A DNA stretch of 64,000 nucleotides. Source: Holothuria scabra. Lineage: Eukaryota > Echinodermata > Holothuroidea > Aspidochirotida > Holothuriidae. The DNA is taken from contig CM074189.1 of assembly GCA_037179385.1 (NCBI GenBank), forward strand, positions 21,277,020 to 21,341,019, in the 5' to 3' direction. Below the pieces are notes generated by a model. The model was not told where the DNA came from, searched no databases, and saw only the letters and a program-made list of their open reading frames with translations. Shown in pieces: positions 37,901 through 52,900 of the stretch (the first letter of the stretch is position 1; each line of letters starts with the position of its first letter). Made by a program: the position numbers and the translations under genes.

Positions 37901-40900
37901 TTTTAGCCAATGTTACCCGAGAAAAAGGCGTTTCCTTGAGTGAAGCTTGTCTCTGTAATTGCTGCAGTTAACCCCGTTGAAATCAACCTTGATGCTCTAT
38001 TGAGCTTTAACTTTATTGATCTCAAGATACCTGAACAGGAAGTTCTATGATAGATTCTGGATTATGAGTTGCCAGCTTGAGATGGCTAAAACGTGCTGTT
38101 TGCTTCTAGCGTCATGGGCCCACTGGCTTGTGTTCCCTACTAGATAGCTTATGCAATAAACAATAAAAGTCCATACCCTGCATTCACATGTTTCGCATGG
38201 ATCGTCCTCAGACTGGAATGATAAACCATTGGTATACAGCATGTCATCCATGGTACAATATGTGCAATCCTTACAGCAGGCTCCAGGTATCATTCTTCCA
38301 TGCTCACATTGGCTCTCAGGGGGACATGATACCATTTGGCACTTCACAATGGAGTCTACACATGTACAGTTTTCACAGGGTCGGCTGGGATTGATAAATA
38401 CTTCACCACTCTCATATCTAGTGCCATCTGACAGAGTACAGGATGTTTCTGTTGAAAAGAACAGTTTTAATTATATCTATAAATTCACATGTCAATCCTA
38501 TAAACAGAAATGGGAGACAAAAGTAGGGCTGTGAATGTTTAGCAAAGTAACTGAACGTTTAACCTCAAAAATTTGCGATCGTTTAGTCATTAATTACAGT
38601 TACCTTATCACAAGAAAAAAAAAAAAAAATCTGTACATAGTGATTGATACTGAATGTAATGCAGAAGTAATAATAGTTGTTATCTGGCATGGTAAAACAA
38701 TTATTCTGCAACCTAGAAGCCTACAAGGTTCATTGGTGTGCATTCAGAGCTCTAGACAAAAGGAGGACCATTTCCTGAAACTTTGCTACTTGGGATTGTC
38801 AGCAGTCCAAAATGGAGGTTATACTCCTTTGAGGGAGCATATCCCAATTAGCAGGTGAACTAATGCATCCATTTGATAGAGTCCCTAAAAGGAGCACTTT
38901 GTTGATATGTTATGGAATGAGCTGGGGTTTTCTGTAAGTTTTTATTATGAAAGTTTATGAAGTACCACTGGTGAAAAATGAGCTTGATTGAAGCAATTTT
39001 ATGGAAATTATGGGCCTTAGAAGCCGGCGAAGGCATGCCGAGATTTTAGTGAAAAACAAGGCTCGGAAAAAGTGGTTTGAACTTTGAGGTGAAATAGCAT
39101 GGTCATGATATGGTAAATTTGAAAGTGCCATGAATGGCCAACTTGTCAGCTTTCGTATGACGGGTAGCTTGACTCTGGCGAAAACTTCGACAAGCTGTTA
39201 GAGGCGTGTTTACTTTTTGGATTTACTGTGCAAGTCAATGGGGAAATTAATGAGGTTATACTCCTGTGAGAAAGCTTTTCAAAGAGAGGGGATAAGGTGC
39301 AAGATGGTACACTATTTCTTCTTCTCAACCTATTTTTAATGGAGTAGAAATCAAACTGCATCCATGGCTAAAACATTTAGTCTAGAAAAATTTAATTGAA
39401 TTCTTGAGAATCTTGCTCATGACTCCACAAATTTTCTGACATCAGGAAATTTCATGAACATTTGTTCTAAAGATTCTAAAGCACTCAGGGTGATACAAAA
39501 GAGTTAAGTCAAATTTTACATGTATTTTATGCTTGCTAACTCACATTCTGAGCACCAGGTATGAAGGTAACAGGTCCCACATTTAAAGTCTTTGGTATGA
39601 TCCTATGAGGATTTGAGTCACACTCTGAGCTGAAAGGGAGACTTGTACAACTTGATTAACAGATACTTTCTGCTAACCAGCAAGGATTAATTAAGAACAG
39701 AGTCATTTATCTAACAGGCAGTTATTGCCTATCACTTATGTATTTCCTATGCCCAACCGCACATACTGCCCAGTTTAATAATAGATGAAACAACACAAGT
39801 TTTGTTGAGGCAAAAAAAAATCCCAATATCTGGTCCACATGTGATCCAGATATTAAATTCCATATATGGCCTATGGGTGAATTTTGAAGGAAGGGGGGGG
39901 GGGGGGGTAGTCCTAACTAGGCTTGACTCAAACAATAAGAGCAAGTAAGCTATCTTCAGACGATGTTACCTTTATTGAGTGAACCAACACTGGACTTGAA
40001 ACACTCCTGTCAAACACATTAGCTTTTTATAACAGTAGTACTTTGATAGGCATCTTATCACAAGTAATGGAATAAATGCTATCACAAGACATGACCTTCA
40101 CATTAAAGCTGCAGATACCCTCATTGCACAATTATTTACGTTTATTATGAATAGAATTCATTTCGTGTACCTCGGTTACAAAATCTTTTGGTGTGCTAAA
40201 AACTCTGTAACTCTTCTCAACATATGGGGACTATCTTTTTTACTAGTTAAAGAAGTGACCTGCAGATGTCAAAACCATATATTAATTGACAGTGTAAGAA
40301 CTACTATGTTGTAACGTTGCTTTTTGAGAAAGCAACATAGACACCCCAGTAGATCGAAGGCGGTGTGGGGTGTAACTGGTATCTGAGTTTTTAAATGATC
40401 TGAGCTGGAGATTTAACACATTCTTGACTTCTGGCTATGTCAATGTTCCCAAGGTTCGCAAGGTTCACTGTCAATCACTTAATCACATGTGAAACCTGAC
40501 TAAAGTGTGCATGTCATAAGCTTCCTTTCCTCGCTGAACCCATAAGAGGTAATCAGGCAGAGAAGGAGAACGCAAAAAAAAAAGTAAGAAAAAGTTTCAT
40601 CATGAAGATAACCAAACATATGCTTTAATAAGTTCTGGCTTGTAATGAACATATGTTAATTGTTTACACAATGCAGCACAGTGTTCCCAAGGAATTGAGT
40701 TTGGTTTCTGAAGGGAAGGTGTTTCTTTGTGTTGACTTAACCTCTCTGAATCTTTGAATCTAACCCAGTCGTACACGTTTTGTAAATGTAATATTGTTTA
40801 CACTTAATTTGAGGAAAAAAATGTTAGCTCAACACACTGCATGTATTTACATACCAGTACACCGAGGGCAGCATTCGTCTATGAGGGTGATTGTAGCTGG

Positions 40901-43900
40901 ACAATCTAAAATAGGACATTGTTCCCTTGCTGTACAGGAGACAGTTCCATTCTTTAGAGGGGGAAAAATAGAATGAAAAAAGGCAACTAAATAACAGAGA
41001 AGTGTCATGCAAAGGTGATATTAAGATTTTCAAATCACTAACTAAAACATTCAGGACTTATCTATCATTCCAGTGCATTCCTTTAAAGGTGACGGGCCAA
41101 CCTAATGAGTGAATGAGTGCAACTATGTTAAAGGCATGGCTACTCACCAAGGTGTTAAAGTCAAGAATATTCCAGACCATGGCCCACACACCTTGGTACA
41201 ATACCCTTTCACCAGCTCAAGATATCTCACTCTACTAGATTTGCTATTTTTGTTATAAAAAAAAACAAAAAAAAACATTTTAAATTTTCAACAAAACCAC
41301 AAAAGGTATGTAATGTGGGCACATTGCCTCAGATTCTTTTTGTTGCTTTCTTTACATGAACATTCTGTTTTTAGGTGAAATTTGATACTGTTGGGAAAGT
41401 TTGAGTATCTCCTCCTGTGAATCTATCAAAAATAACCCACACCATCCATATGTATAGGGGAAAGCAAACAAAGTGGATTAATATTCCCTGCAGCATTCAT
41501 CAAAATTATAAATTGAATGCAATGTGAAATTACTGTGCTGCAGTGACACCACAGATTCCCCATAATGCACTAAATCTCAACAAAAAAGTGCAAATCTCTG
41601 AACATTAGCATGTTCCAAATGCTACATGCTACTGAGATGTAGTTTCCACCTCCTGGAAGAGGTGTTTCTGCATATTTGAATTCAGTGAATATTGTCTCCA
41701 GAAAATCCTTTTAATAGGCCTGGATGGGGCCAGGGTCATGGAAACTGGCAAATGTTGCAGGACTCCTCAGCATGGGCATTGATTTGGAAAGGGACATTAA
41801 AAGAAAGTACTAACATGTCCATGCATGATGATTACTTACAATGCAGCTGCATGTTTTGCAGGAGTCATAGATTGGGTTGAAATAAGCTCCGTTTTGAATG
41901 ATTTGTCCTCGATATACACAATCTGCAACAAAAAAAAGGACATCGTCATTACAGATTTCGCTCCCTTGAAAAGTGGACAAACTGATGCTGTCCTTGAAAT
42001 CTTTGCTTATTAAGTTACTGACAAAAAGCCACATTGTTGGGGATTACATGGTCCAGTGATCACCTTTTGTTGTTTACGGGCATGTATTGTTCAAAAAATT
42101 GGCCAAGTGATAACATCGGCCAAGTCATGATGTCCAATTTTCAAGGAGTAGAATTCTCTAATGGTAACATGAACATATATCAGCATTATTGCAAAGCCTG
42201 TAAAACTGATACAGATATCTCAGGCATAAAACACAACCTACTTCTACATTAATTATAAAATATTCAATTTTTGTCAGTTATCTCAGTTTTCCCTAAACAC
42301 TGCAGTAGCCATGATGGATTTCCATAAAGCCAAATATTCTGACATTCGAATGTCATTTAAACTTACCATCACACACAGGACAGCAAGCTTCTGGTGGCTG
42401 GTACGGGTTGGTGCATTCCGTGGCACAACTGATGGGTTCGCACACCACATATCCATTGATGCATATACATGCCTCACATTTATTATACACAGACTGCCAG
42501 CGCCCTCCATTGCGATAACCGATGCCGTTGTAATGACAACCTGTAGTAAACAAAAAATAAATCTCTTTCACTTTATATTCACACATGAGCATATGTGACA
42601 ACTTCCAATTTCAGGGTAAACACATTTTTTCCCAAGCTCTTAAACTTTTTAGACAAGATTGTCAAAATTTCTCAAGATACTGCTCAATGCTAGTATTGTC
42701 AAAACTTGTGGGAGGGGGAGGGGAGGGGGCAGTGCTCTTTCCCCTTCTAATACCCTATGAATTAACAGTATCTCCTTCCTGTCATTACATCCATTCCCCC
42801 TGTAGGTTGGGGTTTGTAAAATATACACACAGCACTCCCCCTTAGCAGAACAAAGAACCTTTTTCAAATAGCCATTACAAAGGATTGTGGGATTATACGT
42901 CAGCATGAGTCTTTTTTTACCCCTGATAGTAAGATGTCATTGACATAAACAACATGTACCGAACCCCTATCCCACAATTCTTTTTAGTTGCTATTACGGA
43001 CAATGATCCACTGCCGTGAGCCATTTACCTGCCAATTCTCTGTGAAGAGCTGAGTTTAACAACTACTTTTGAAATTGAAAGAGTGGGTAAAAAGACACTC
43101 AGCTGGGAAACTTAAATTAGTCTTAGATGAGAAAAATTAATTCACACATAATAGGTTTACCTAAACACAAGCCAATCATGAATCTGACCATGAATAAAGT
43201 GAAGTGTCGAAGGCCAGCACCCTTGAGGGGTTAATAAAGACAAATTTTTTTATTTTTAAATCAAATACAAAGTTCTATGCCTGCATACATATTGTTCTGG
43301 AATGAAAACATTGATAACAAAATGTCATGAACGTTTGATAGTTTAGTATAGTAGACGACTACAAAATTGTAGTTACCATTTTAACTGCCATACAGTTCAT
43401 GAAGTATAGAAGAAAGAAATAAAAAATCAAATACCGCCACAGTCCGGGCAACATTCTCCTTCAATGTGTACAGGTGGTGGGGGTACTTCATTAGGACCAA
43501 GATAAGCAGGGACAGGACAGTCCAAGTTGCATTCTTCACGGATACACTGGACGTCACCATTTTCCTGTTAATGAGAATGTATACACCAGAAATAAGTATA
43601 CACCTGAGCAGACTACTACCGAAAAAAATGCTTACAGCAAAAATTGCTTTGAGGATGGAAAAAAATGAAAATGATTTCTCCGTTCATCTGCAGGACATGC
43701 AGCATGTTTAGAAAATACCAAAACTGAACTACGCTAATAGGAGACTTGCCTTGTCTGTTTTAATTTGTAGAGTCCTTTTTCAAACGTATACATTCTGAAT
43801 CTCCCTTGGAGTCTGTGTTATGGTTAAGGGTCTACATAGTTTTAACTCTTAATGTAAACACTGAGCACAATGTCCTTTTCAAGCTACAAAGCTACACGTG

Positions 43901-46900
43901 TGGTCAAATTTTTTTCCACTTACCTTACAAACACAACTTTGACAAACATCATACTGGTTAGTCCACTCTGAATTAGTTAGATGGAATGCCCCCCAGCGGT
44001 CAAAGCATCCATCCTCCAAACACTCAGGACAACACTCGCCTGGATTCTGTATCTGTTGCTGACGAGAACAGTTGAGGGGTTGACATCTTATATTCATACA
44101 TTCAACTGCCCCTTCCTGAAACAAAAATTATATAATAAATTAGAAATGGCTACAGAAGAGATTTGGAAGTGCAAAAGAAACATTTTCAAGATTGCAAACT
44201 TGAAACAAAATTCAGCCATTATGTTTACATTAGATTTGAAAAATATTTAACAGCTACAGACACAACTTACAGCAATATCAGCACATGACCAATGTTAATT
44301 GCCTATATCTTCTCCAGAAAGTACATGACGTGTTTTCTCCGAAGAGAACTGAGTTTGCACCTTCTGCTTGTCTTCAGTTTGTCAGTATGTCACAGAACAG
44401 TTCATTGTCTTGGTGAGAACAACCGCTGATAAGAGACCTTTCTCCATGGACACTAGACAGTTTAAAAGTTTATTCACGCCTCACAAGTTTTGTAAATGGA
44501 GATGAGCTGGGGTGACCAGACGGGCGGGGTGAAAGCGCTGACGTTATCTAGTACTGTGGTATCTGACACAGTATTGCTTACTTCAAAGGTTCTGGCTGTT
44601 GGAAAATTTTTGCCACCCCCCCCATCCACACACCAGATCTATTCCTCCTGTTGTAAATCCTTATTTGCTATATATTCAAAATTTCTTTAGTCCATACCTC
44701 TGTTTTATAGAACTTACAGTAATATTCTGCAATGAGCTATGTTAACAAATACAGAGTAACATACCAAGCAGGTGCATAGTTTACATGAGTCTGGTGGAGT
44801 GAAGCTTTGACCTTCCTGGTATTCAGTTCCCTGAAATATGCAATTATCTGCAAACAAAGTGACACAGTTCCATATATATTAGTTACATAATTTATGTTAT
44901 TTTAGTACCCTGAAATACAGAGTGAAAATGGCAGGGAAACAGCTCTCTATTCTGGGGTTTCTTTGTTCCAGCATCTCACAATCAGAAAGTCTGGCATCAG
45001 AACAAACCCTCATCCTAACTCTGTCCTTCATGCACCCATTGGGAATGCAGAGATGTCAGAACAAGAATACTTTGGAAGACAAAGATGTAACCTTAATAAA
45101 GGGCCATCATTTAATGATAATTAGTTTTAAGCAGTACCCTTAAATATACCAATTTCACCTGCTAACATGTGTTTGTAAGATTTGGTGCTACTCAGTAGGC
45201 CTATAATGGAATATGCAGCTGTCTGTTGACAAAGGGACTGATGAAGTAAAACTTTGTACAACTCAATACCCTGAAATATGCAGGTTATCTCTGAACAAAA
45301 GAACATCACATTCACTCTCTGCACCCTTTTCTTATCCTCCCTCTCCCCCCCCCCCCCCAGAAGAAAGGGTAATAACGTATGTACGTTTTATTCTCACATA
45401 AAATTTCACTAGCACTGTACAAGAAATCAATGCTGTGCTAAAAATGAGACTGTTGCCACTTTCACATGGTTCTGATCCCACAAACAATGGAAAGTGGCTA
45501 GAACTTTTATTCTGTTAACTTGAAAATACATTTTAATTATACAAGGATTGAAATACAACACCTACTTTCACAGGTCAGACAGCAAGTTCCCTGAGTAGGT
45601 TTACTGCAAGTGATTTCTGGACAGGTCACATCAGAGCAGGTAATATCTCCATCCTGGTTAATACAAAAGTGAAAAAGAAAGATCAACAATTCAAATTTAT
45701 TTTTCACTTGTGGTCTGATGGTAGTATGAAACAAGCTATGAATTTAAAGAATAAAATTTTGAGGTATTTCTATCCAATCTTACTCATCCACTTTGTTCTG
45801 AGAGCTTTCCAAACCCAAAAGGCTGAATAGGTAGCAGACTGATGTTGCTCCAAATTATAAACTAGATAGCATCTTATATTGTACATTTTGGATAGCTCAT
45901 GGGCTATGTCCCGGTTCTGAAAAAGAGACAATTGTCACCTGCACTAATGCATATGATGAGGGTCAGGTCCATTATTTTGTCAAACTTGGAGTCTAGATGG
46001 TTTAATCACCAACAATAGTTAGCCAAATGCAGTTTATTGCTTAAATGTAGCCTTTTCATCATCACCAATATTCATATGAGGGTACCTTCGGGGAGAGCCA
46101 TTTATCTAACTGGTCAGTACAGACAAGGGGGCAAAGGAAATACATAAGTGACTTGACAATAACTGCCAGTGAGATAAGTGCCTCTGCCCTTAATGGGTGA
46201 GCATCTTACTGATGCAAGGGTGAAAAGCAGGTCTGTAACAAAGTAAGGGGGGATAGGACAGCAGGGAAATTCCTCATAAAAAGATTTTTCCCTAAGAAGA
46301 CCATGAAATTCTCTGGCCTCAATGCATTGTGGTATGTTACAACCCCCTGATGAATATCTCACCCCTAGAAGCCCTTTCCATTTTCCATGCCGTGACGTCT
46401 CTTCTTGACAAAGTGACATAGACACCCCATTAAATCAAAGGCGATGTGGGGTGTAACTGATATCTGAGTTTGTCACCTGATCTGTGCCCTAAAATGAGCT
46501 AAGCTTTCATTGTATTCACATTGCGTGAAAAGCAATTTACACATGCTTGATTAACCTGTTAGCTAACCTCAAATGTTACGTAACTTTTTGTGTATTTTAA
46601 TATATCTGTTACTGTCAATCGATTAATCAGACGTGAAACCTGACTATATCAAGTATGGGTGTAGTGAGCTTCATTCCCTCTCTGATGACGTGATAAGAAG
46701 TAATCAGGCAGAGAATGAAAGTGAACAAAAAGTAAGAAGGATCGTTTCATCATGCCCACTCACCACCCTGTCTGGCTACAGGTCATAATAAGAAGAGGCT
46801 TGGGTAATCATATAAGTCTTTACTTTTGCAAGAGATGTTGTTACTTACAACACATTCACACACAGAGCAGTTGCTGGCAACTGGTTTAAACATTCTGTTA

Positions 46901-49900
46901 TTTCGAATGAGGGTGCCTTCATATAAGCAGTCTGGAAAAAATCAAAGGTAAAATAGTGTATGGCTTTGTGACCAACACCTAAAGCATACTTACAAAAACA
47001 AATTTTAGAAATGGTCTGATAGTAATAGGTTTCTACAGTGCATCTACGGTCATACAGGGGAGTTACAGTACATATAAACACTTCCAGTAATATTTTCTGC
47101 AACACTCTTCTTGTCTGGGGGAGTGATGAGAGCACCTGGGGTCATACAGGGGAGGGGTTGAGAAGAAGTACATATAAACACTTACTGTTACAGTCTCTCT
47201 GCAACACTCTCCTTGTCTGGGGGAATGATGAGAGCACGTACCTGGGGTCATACAGGGGAGGGGTTGGGAAGAAGTACATATAAACACTTACTGTTACACT
47301 CTCTGCAACACTCTCCTTGTCTGGGGGCAGGATGAGAGCACCTGGGGTCACACACTTCTGTCACACAAGATACATCACCATTATTGCATGAACATTGGAG
47401 ACAAGGGTCATGTAATGCTGTCCAGTTAGAGCCATGCTTGTAGAGAACTCTAAAATGCTCGCAGTCATTACCTGTTGGAAACAATTGAGGTTGTCTGGAT
47501 TTATTATATAACAACATATTACAGATTCTAACACTATTTTTAGAGTATTGATTATTTCTTATTCTGAGGTAAAATTCTGTTTTTTAATTCTTTATACATC
47601 CTTGATGACAAATGACCTCTGACCTTCATCAAAAGTGTTAGGTTCTATCCCCTAATTTTTACTATTATCTACATGACAATTATAACAAACAAACAAGAAT
47701 AAAAGGTAGTCATCAGTCATATTTTGATTTCGATTTTAATTCTGAACAATTTTTTCCCAAACAAAGAAACACCAACACACACAAATATAAATGTCATTGT
47801 GATTATGTAGCTCCCTTTTTTCTTACAGGATAAAAAAGAGTGTCACAAAGACTTTGCCAGGATGAGTAGTATTGAGTCATTTCTAGATGAGCAGTGTTGA
47901 ATATATTTTATTAAACAATTAAAGAAAATAATCACTGAATAAGATATGATGACTAATAAAACTTGATCTCAAATAAGCTTTGAACTCCACCAAAGCAAGG
48001 ACAACTATCTACTCAATATTCATATCTCCATGTCAAGTTCTCACTTCACATATTTTGTGATATCGGTTGGATTCAAAGAAGTTATGCAGGTTTACACTGT
48101 TTTGATCTCTAAACATAACTCAAATTGATCTTTTTCTTTCTCTCTCTTCTTCATGTACTGACTGTCACACGTGTTCATAAATATTCAGGGTCTACAGGAT
48201 AGCTTGTCGTTAATCCTTGTCGGTATTTCTCTGTCATCGTATGGGCACGCGTCTAGGTAATTGTTACTTGGCAGAAATGCAAATAGTATTGTGGGTATGC
48301 AGGGATTTAAGTAAGGTTTCTGAATAACAATAGAAAAGGCATTCCAGGTGCTGAATTAGTTCATTATTTAGTGTTGGTAAAGGATGGCCTAGGGTGCGTT
48401 GGTATTATAAGTAAAGGAAACAAGTTAGTTGCCACGCCCAACTCAAGACGTGGAAAGGCTCCTTTTCTAGCCTGTACACTAACTGTGTTCCTGGAGAGGG
48501 CTCCGTTTCTAGCCCAAGCGTATATTGAAATGGCTCCATTTTCTAGCCCAAAATTGTAAAAGGCTCCGTTCCTAGCCTTAAAAAAAGGAAAGTTGACTCC
48601 GTTTCAAGTCAGTGAAATTATATTGTAAATGAGGCTCCATTTCTAGCCCAATAACTTTAGTGACAGGACTATATATTCATGTCACAACTGATGTAATCCA
48701 GCAGGAAGTTTTATCGGAATTTACGAGTCCTGATGTTGTGTCGTGTTTATCTGTGAGTATGTGTTTGTTTTTCTGTATGTTTGTAGTTTTGGGGAAGTTG
48801 GCCCTAGTTTGCGTCAACTGGTGCATAGACTTCAAATTTAAAATAAACACTAGTACAGAAAGTAAACCGAGGGTAGAAATAGGGAAAATTGTGAGTGGTT
48901 GAATTATTCTCAAATAATTTTGTTGGAACCTGACCACTTCACTCACTAATTTAATGTTTCAGGGTAAGACTTTTGGAGTACCCTGGCCATCTGTTCTTAT
49001 CCAGTAACCCACGACGCCCACCACCCATGTCTCCGTAACAGGATTTAGGCTGTGAGGAAAGCCTCGAGCCAGAGATTACTCTACCTTGATGGTCCTCCTT
49101 CCAAACGCCAACGTTATTACCCCGAGGGTCGCACTGTATTCCGAGTAGACTACCGTAGGGCAAGAGCTTATATATGTAGGGGTACTGTGCAGCAATGTTT
49201 GTAGGGGTAGTCATCAGGTCAGGAGAGCTTTGGGTGAAATTTATGTGATTGCAGAAGTAGTGCACTGTTGCCTTAACATTTATATTTTTTTTTGCTCTTG
49301 AATATATGTATTTTGATGTATTTTGTAATGAAAGTTGAATATATTTTTGTATGTATTTTGATAGCTTATAGATGTATATTTGAGTTGTGCAATGATCACA
49401 ATTCTGAACTTAAAATGGGGTTTATCTTTCTCTTTACACTTGTATGCCCAACCCACCTCACCGCGCCTATGTCCTCGACTTCCTCTGCGCAGGGTCTAAC
49501 CTTGTGACACTGACAAACCAGATGAATTTAGTTGGTTAGATGAGTCCTACAGACGAATCCAATTAGCACTTTGTTTTAGTGACTGTGTGCAGCCATTAGT
49601 GGGGTCCATCAGCCTTGAATCACCTTTATATATCGTCTACATGAGTTTCAAACCCTACTATTAAGTGAAATTGAAGGGATTAAGATAAAATAGAGTGTAC
49701 AACAATCCATGATAGAGGTAAGCAAGGGAATCAACGATTAAAAGGTGATGGACCCCAGTTATGGCCAACTGAAATCAGACCATCACTTGCCGTCTGGATT
49801 TGTCTACAGTCCTTTTCTAGTTAAGACCAACTACTCCATTCCTTATTCTGAGCACCAAGAACAATGGCAGTGGGTTCCATTACTTAAGTCTTGGGTATGA

Positions 49901-52900
49901 CCTGGCCAGGAGTTGAACTCAAGACCTTCCCACTCATTACAGATTTAGCTCCCTTGAAATCTGGACAAACTTATCATGGCCGTGAAATCCTTACTAGTTA
50001 AGCAACTGACAAAAAGCCACATTGTTAATGATTACATTGTCCAGTGAGCACCAACAGGTGTTTGCAGATTTCTTTGGTTCAAAAATCAGCCGAGTGATGA
50101 CATCGGCCAAGTCATGACGTCCACTTTTCAAGGGGAAGAATTCTCTAATGCTGCAATTCGGAAGCTCCGGCCACTTGTTTATACAGATGAAAATGAAATA
50201 ACTCACTCATTGGACACATTGTATCATGGCAAACAGTTACACCTTCATCACAAGTACATTCTTCGCACCCATCCTCAGACTGCCATGTTGTACCAGCTAG
50301 ATGAAGAGCGCCCTCATAAATACATGCTTTAAAGATGAAACAGAGATGAACATTTCATTAAAATCTCCAAATAGGTTAATGGTCTTTTCCCCAGCAAAGT
50401 TCCTTATTTGTGCAGGTCCTGTGATCGGTGTACTGTAAAATAGGACTTTTGGCTCACTAGTCTGTTGTCATCACTTGCCTTTCACGCATGCTTAGTGCAT
50501 CTTACTCCTTACACCCTGTGATGACAAGAGTAAGCTGACCATCTCAAAGGGTCTATTGTGTCAACAGGGTAAACAGTCTTGTGGTTTTCACTTCGTTTGT
50601 CACTTAAGGTGTCAAGTAACAAATTTTGCCTGGGCTATTCTTAATTAAAGGACAAATGCAGCCATCCCAATTTGAACAAGGATAGTAGTCTATACTAGTT
50701 TGTGAATGGCTCTTGACAATCATGTGACAATGTGTTTTCACTGAATTGTGAAATTAACAAGTAGGCTAGTAATATCTTGATTTACCTTGAATGTTAAAAG
50801 CCTTAAAAAATTCCTGAAAGCTTCTTGGAAGAAAAATGATAGAAAAATAGCATAATTTGGCAGTTGTTTCAAAATAACTTTGGGGCCACTGCTCTTGACC
50901 TTTAAGCAAGCAACTTCAAGTAAGAAACTGGACAGTACCTTTATTCCGAAGATTAATGCTGTGAATGCAAGACAATCATAGTACGTCTACCATACAGGAT
51001 ACACCTCTGACATAGTCTTACGTAACTTTGGCCAAAGAGAAAAGTTTCTGACTTTCACAAGAGAAGTTTAAAGATGGAGGAAGGAGGGCTCAAGTACCCG
51101 AAGGTTCTCACTGCTGTCAGGCAGTACCGTAATGTTAAAACTCAGTATTTCCTCTGTCTTTGAAAACTAAACTAGAGCAGCAATGCTGCAGAATCTCAAA
51201 CTTTGTTTTAAAATGTTATGCTGCAGAATCTCAAACTTTGTTTTATAAGGAGACAATGTTTCCACATGGTTGCTCATGACATTTGGTTTAAATACGGTCC
51301 TCCTTTGGTGCTTTGCATAAAAGATTATACATCCAATCCAGTCCAGTCCAATCATAGCTGTTTTCCTTCTGCATTCCATACTATTTTCTCTCAAATCACT
51401 CTCCCTAATGCTATTTTCACAGTCTCACTCATATATTTTGGTATTTCAAAACTTCTGAAGGAGTGAGAGCTATTTCTTTGCTGATATCTTGAGTGTTTGT
51501 AATTTGTTACTCTGTATAACATGTGGGTAGAAACAGCACTCATGCAATACAGTATGTTACAGATCCTCAAATACACTTCAATAAACTCTTGAGGGGTTAA
51601 GTTTTTCCTCACAACACTTTGATCATGCCTCCTGGACACATTTTGTGCACTTACACCACAACTTGATAAATTGTAAATAAGCTTATTCCTCTCAAGATAA
51701 CTTCTCAGCAAATATCTAATTACAGAGCCTTTATTTATTACATTAAAAAAATTGAAAAAATTGGAAAATCCCCCTACATGAAAATGGTAGAATCCAATAT
51801 GGAAAGGGATGACCGGCATGTGGGATTTATGTGGGATTTTTTCCCACATACATGCAGGAATTATATGGGAATTTTTCCCACATGCTTAATTCTGTTTCCT
51901 ACAAGCGCAAATACCCACATAAATCCCACATGCTGATTCCTGTAGGAATAATATGGGATATTTTTTATAAGTGCATGTGTTTGAGTGTGGCAGGAGGATA
52001 TAGAGGGCAGTGTGGTAATCACAAGAATAAGCCCATGCCAGGATGATTCGTCAGAACTGACAATCCTTAGAGTTGACAATGAATAAGGAAAGTCTGGCAA
52101 TGAATTTGGGAAGTCTGGCACTGAATTGGGAGATTTGCCTTTCAATGTTGTTTTCAATTAAGTTGTTTAATGGACTTCTCAAGGTTGCCTGTACTGAGTA
52201 ACTTTTAATATATTATTTTTGTCAAAACAATGCATTTATCAATAATGTTATCAAAAAAGTCAGATTATATGGAAAATTGGCCCTTTTCTTGATGTAAATT
52301 TTGTCAAGTTCAAGTTCAATAAACATTTCAAATGGAAGGGGAAAAGAAGGCAAAAAATCACATGGACTTTGCACCTTTGAATTAGCTATAAGACTAGATA
52401 ATTAAGCTGTACGACTGTGTGTTCTGTGGGCCCAACCTCTCACGCTAGTAACTTAACATTTAGGGCACCAGAAATACCCTACATGCATGTAGATGCACAT
52501 GACTTGATTACATCTCTATCAAGGACAGAGAGAATCTAGTGTATTTACCTGCAGGTCCAAGACATGACCTTTTATCTTCATCCAGATAGTACCCTGGATC
52601 ACAGATGCATATAAATGACCCTGGGACATTAATACAGCCTTGGTCACAGATGTTTTCATCACGCTCGCACTCAATCACATCTATGGTCACAGAACAGTAA
52701 AATTTATCAAGGGAAATCAGTACATTATTAAAGATCATTTTGTCATGTTTGATGTTATTACAGAGCAGACTAATGCAAAACTGTAAATTCTTTTGATTCT
52801 GATAACCAAATCCACAAAATAATTATGAAATTCATTCTGACTTACATTTTACACACAGTGGAAAAGTACATTGCAAGATAAATGTACACTAAGTCTTTTG

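Noticed and set aside
48951..49265. 104-residue minus-strand open frame
   Set aside because: No cysteine pattern, domain or splice borders fitting the gene; it does not supply the missing half of VWC module 1.
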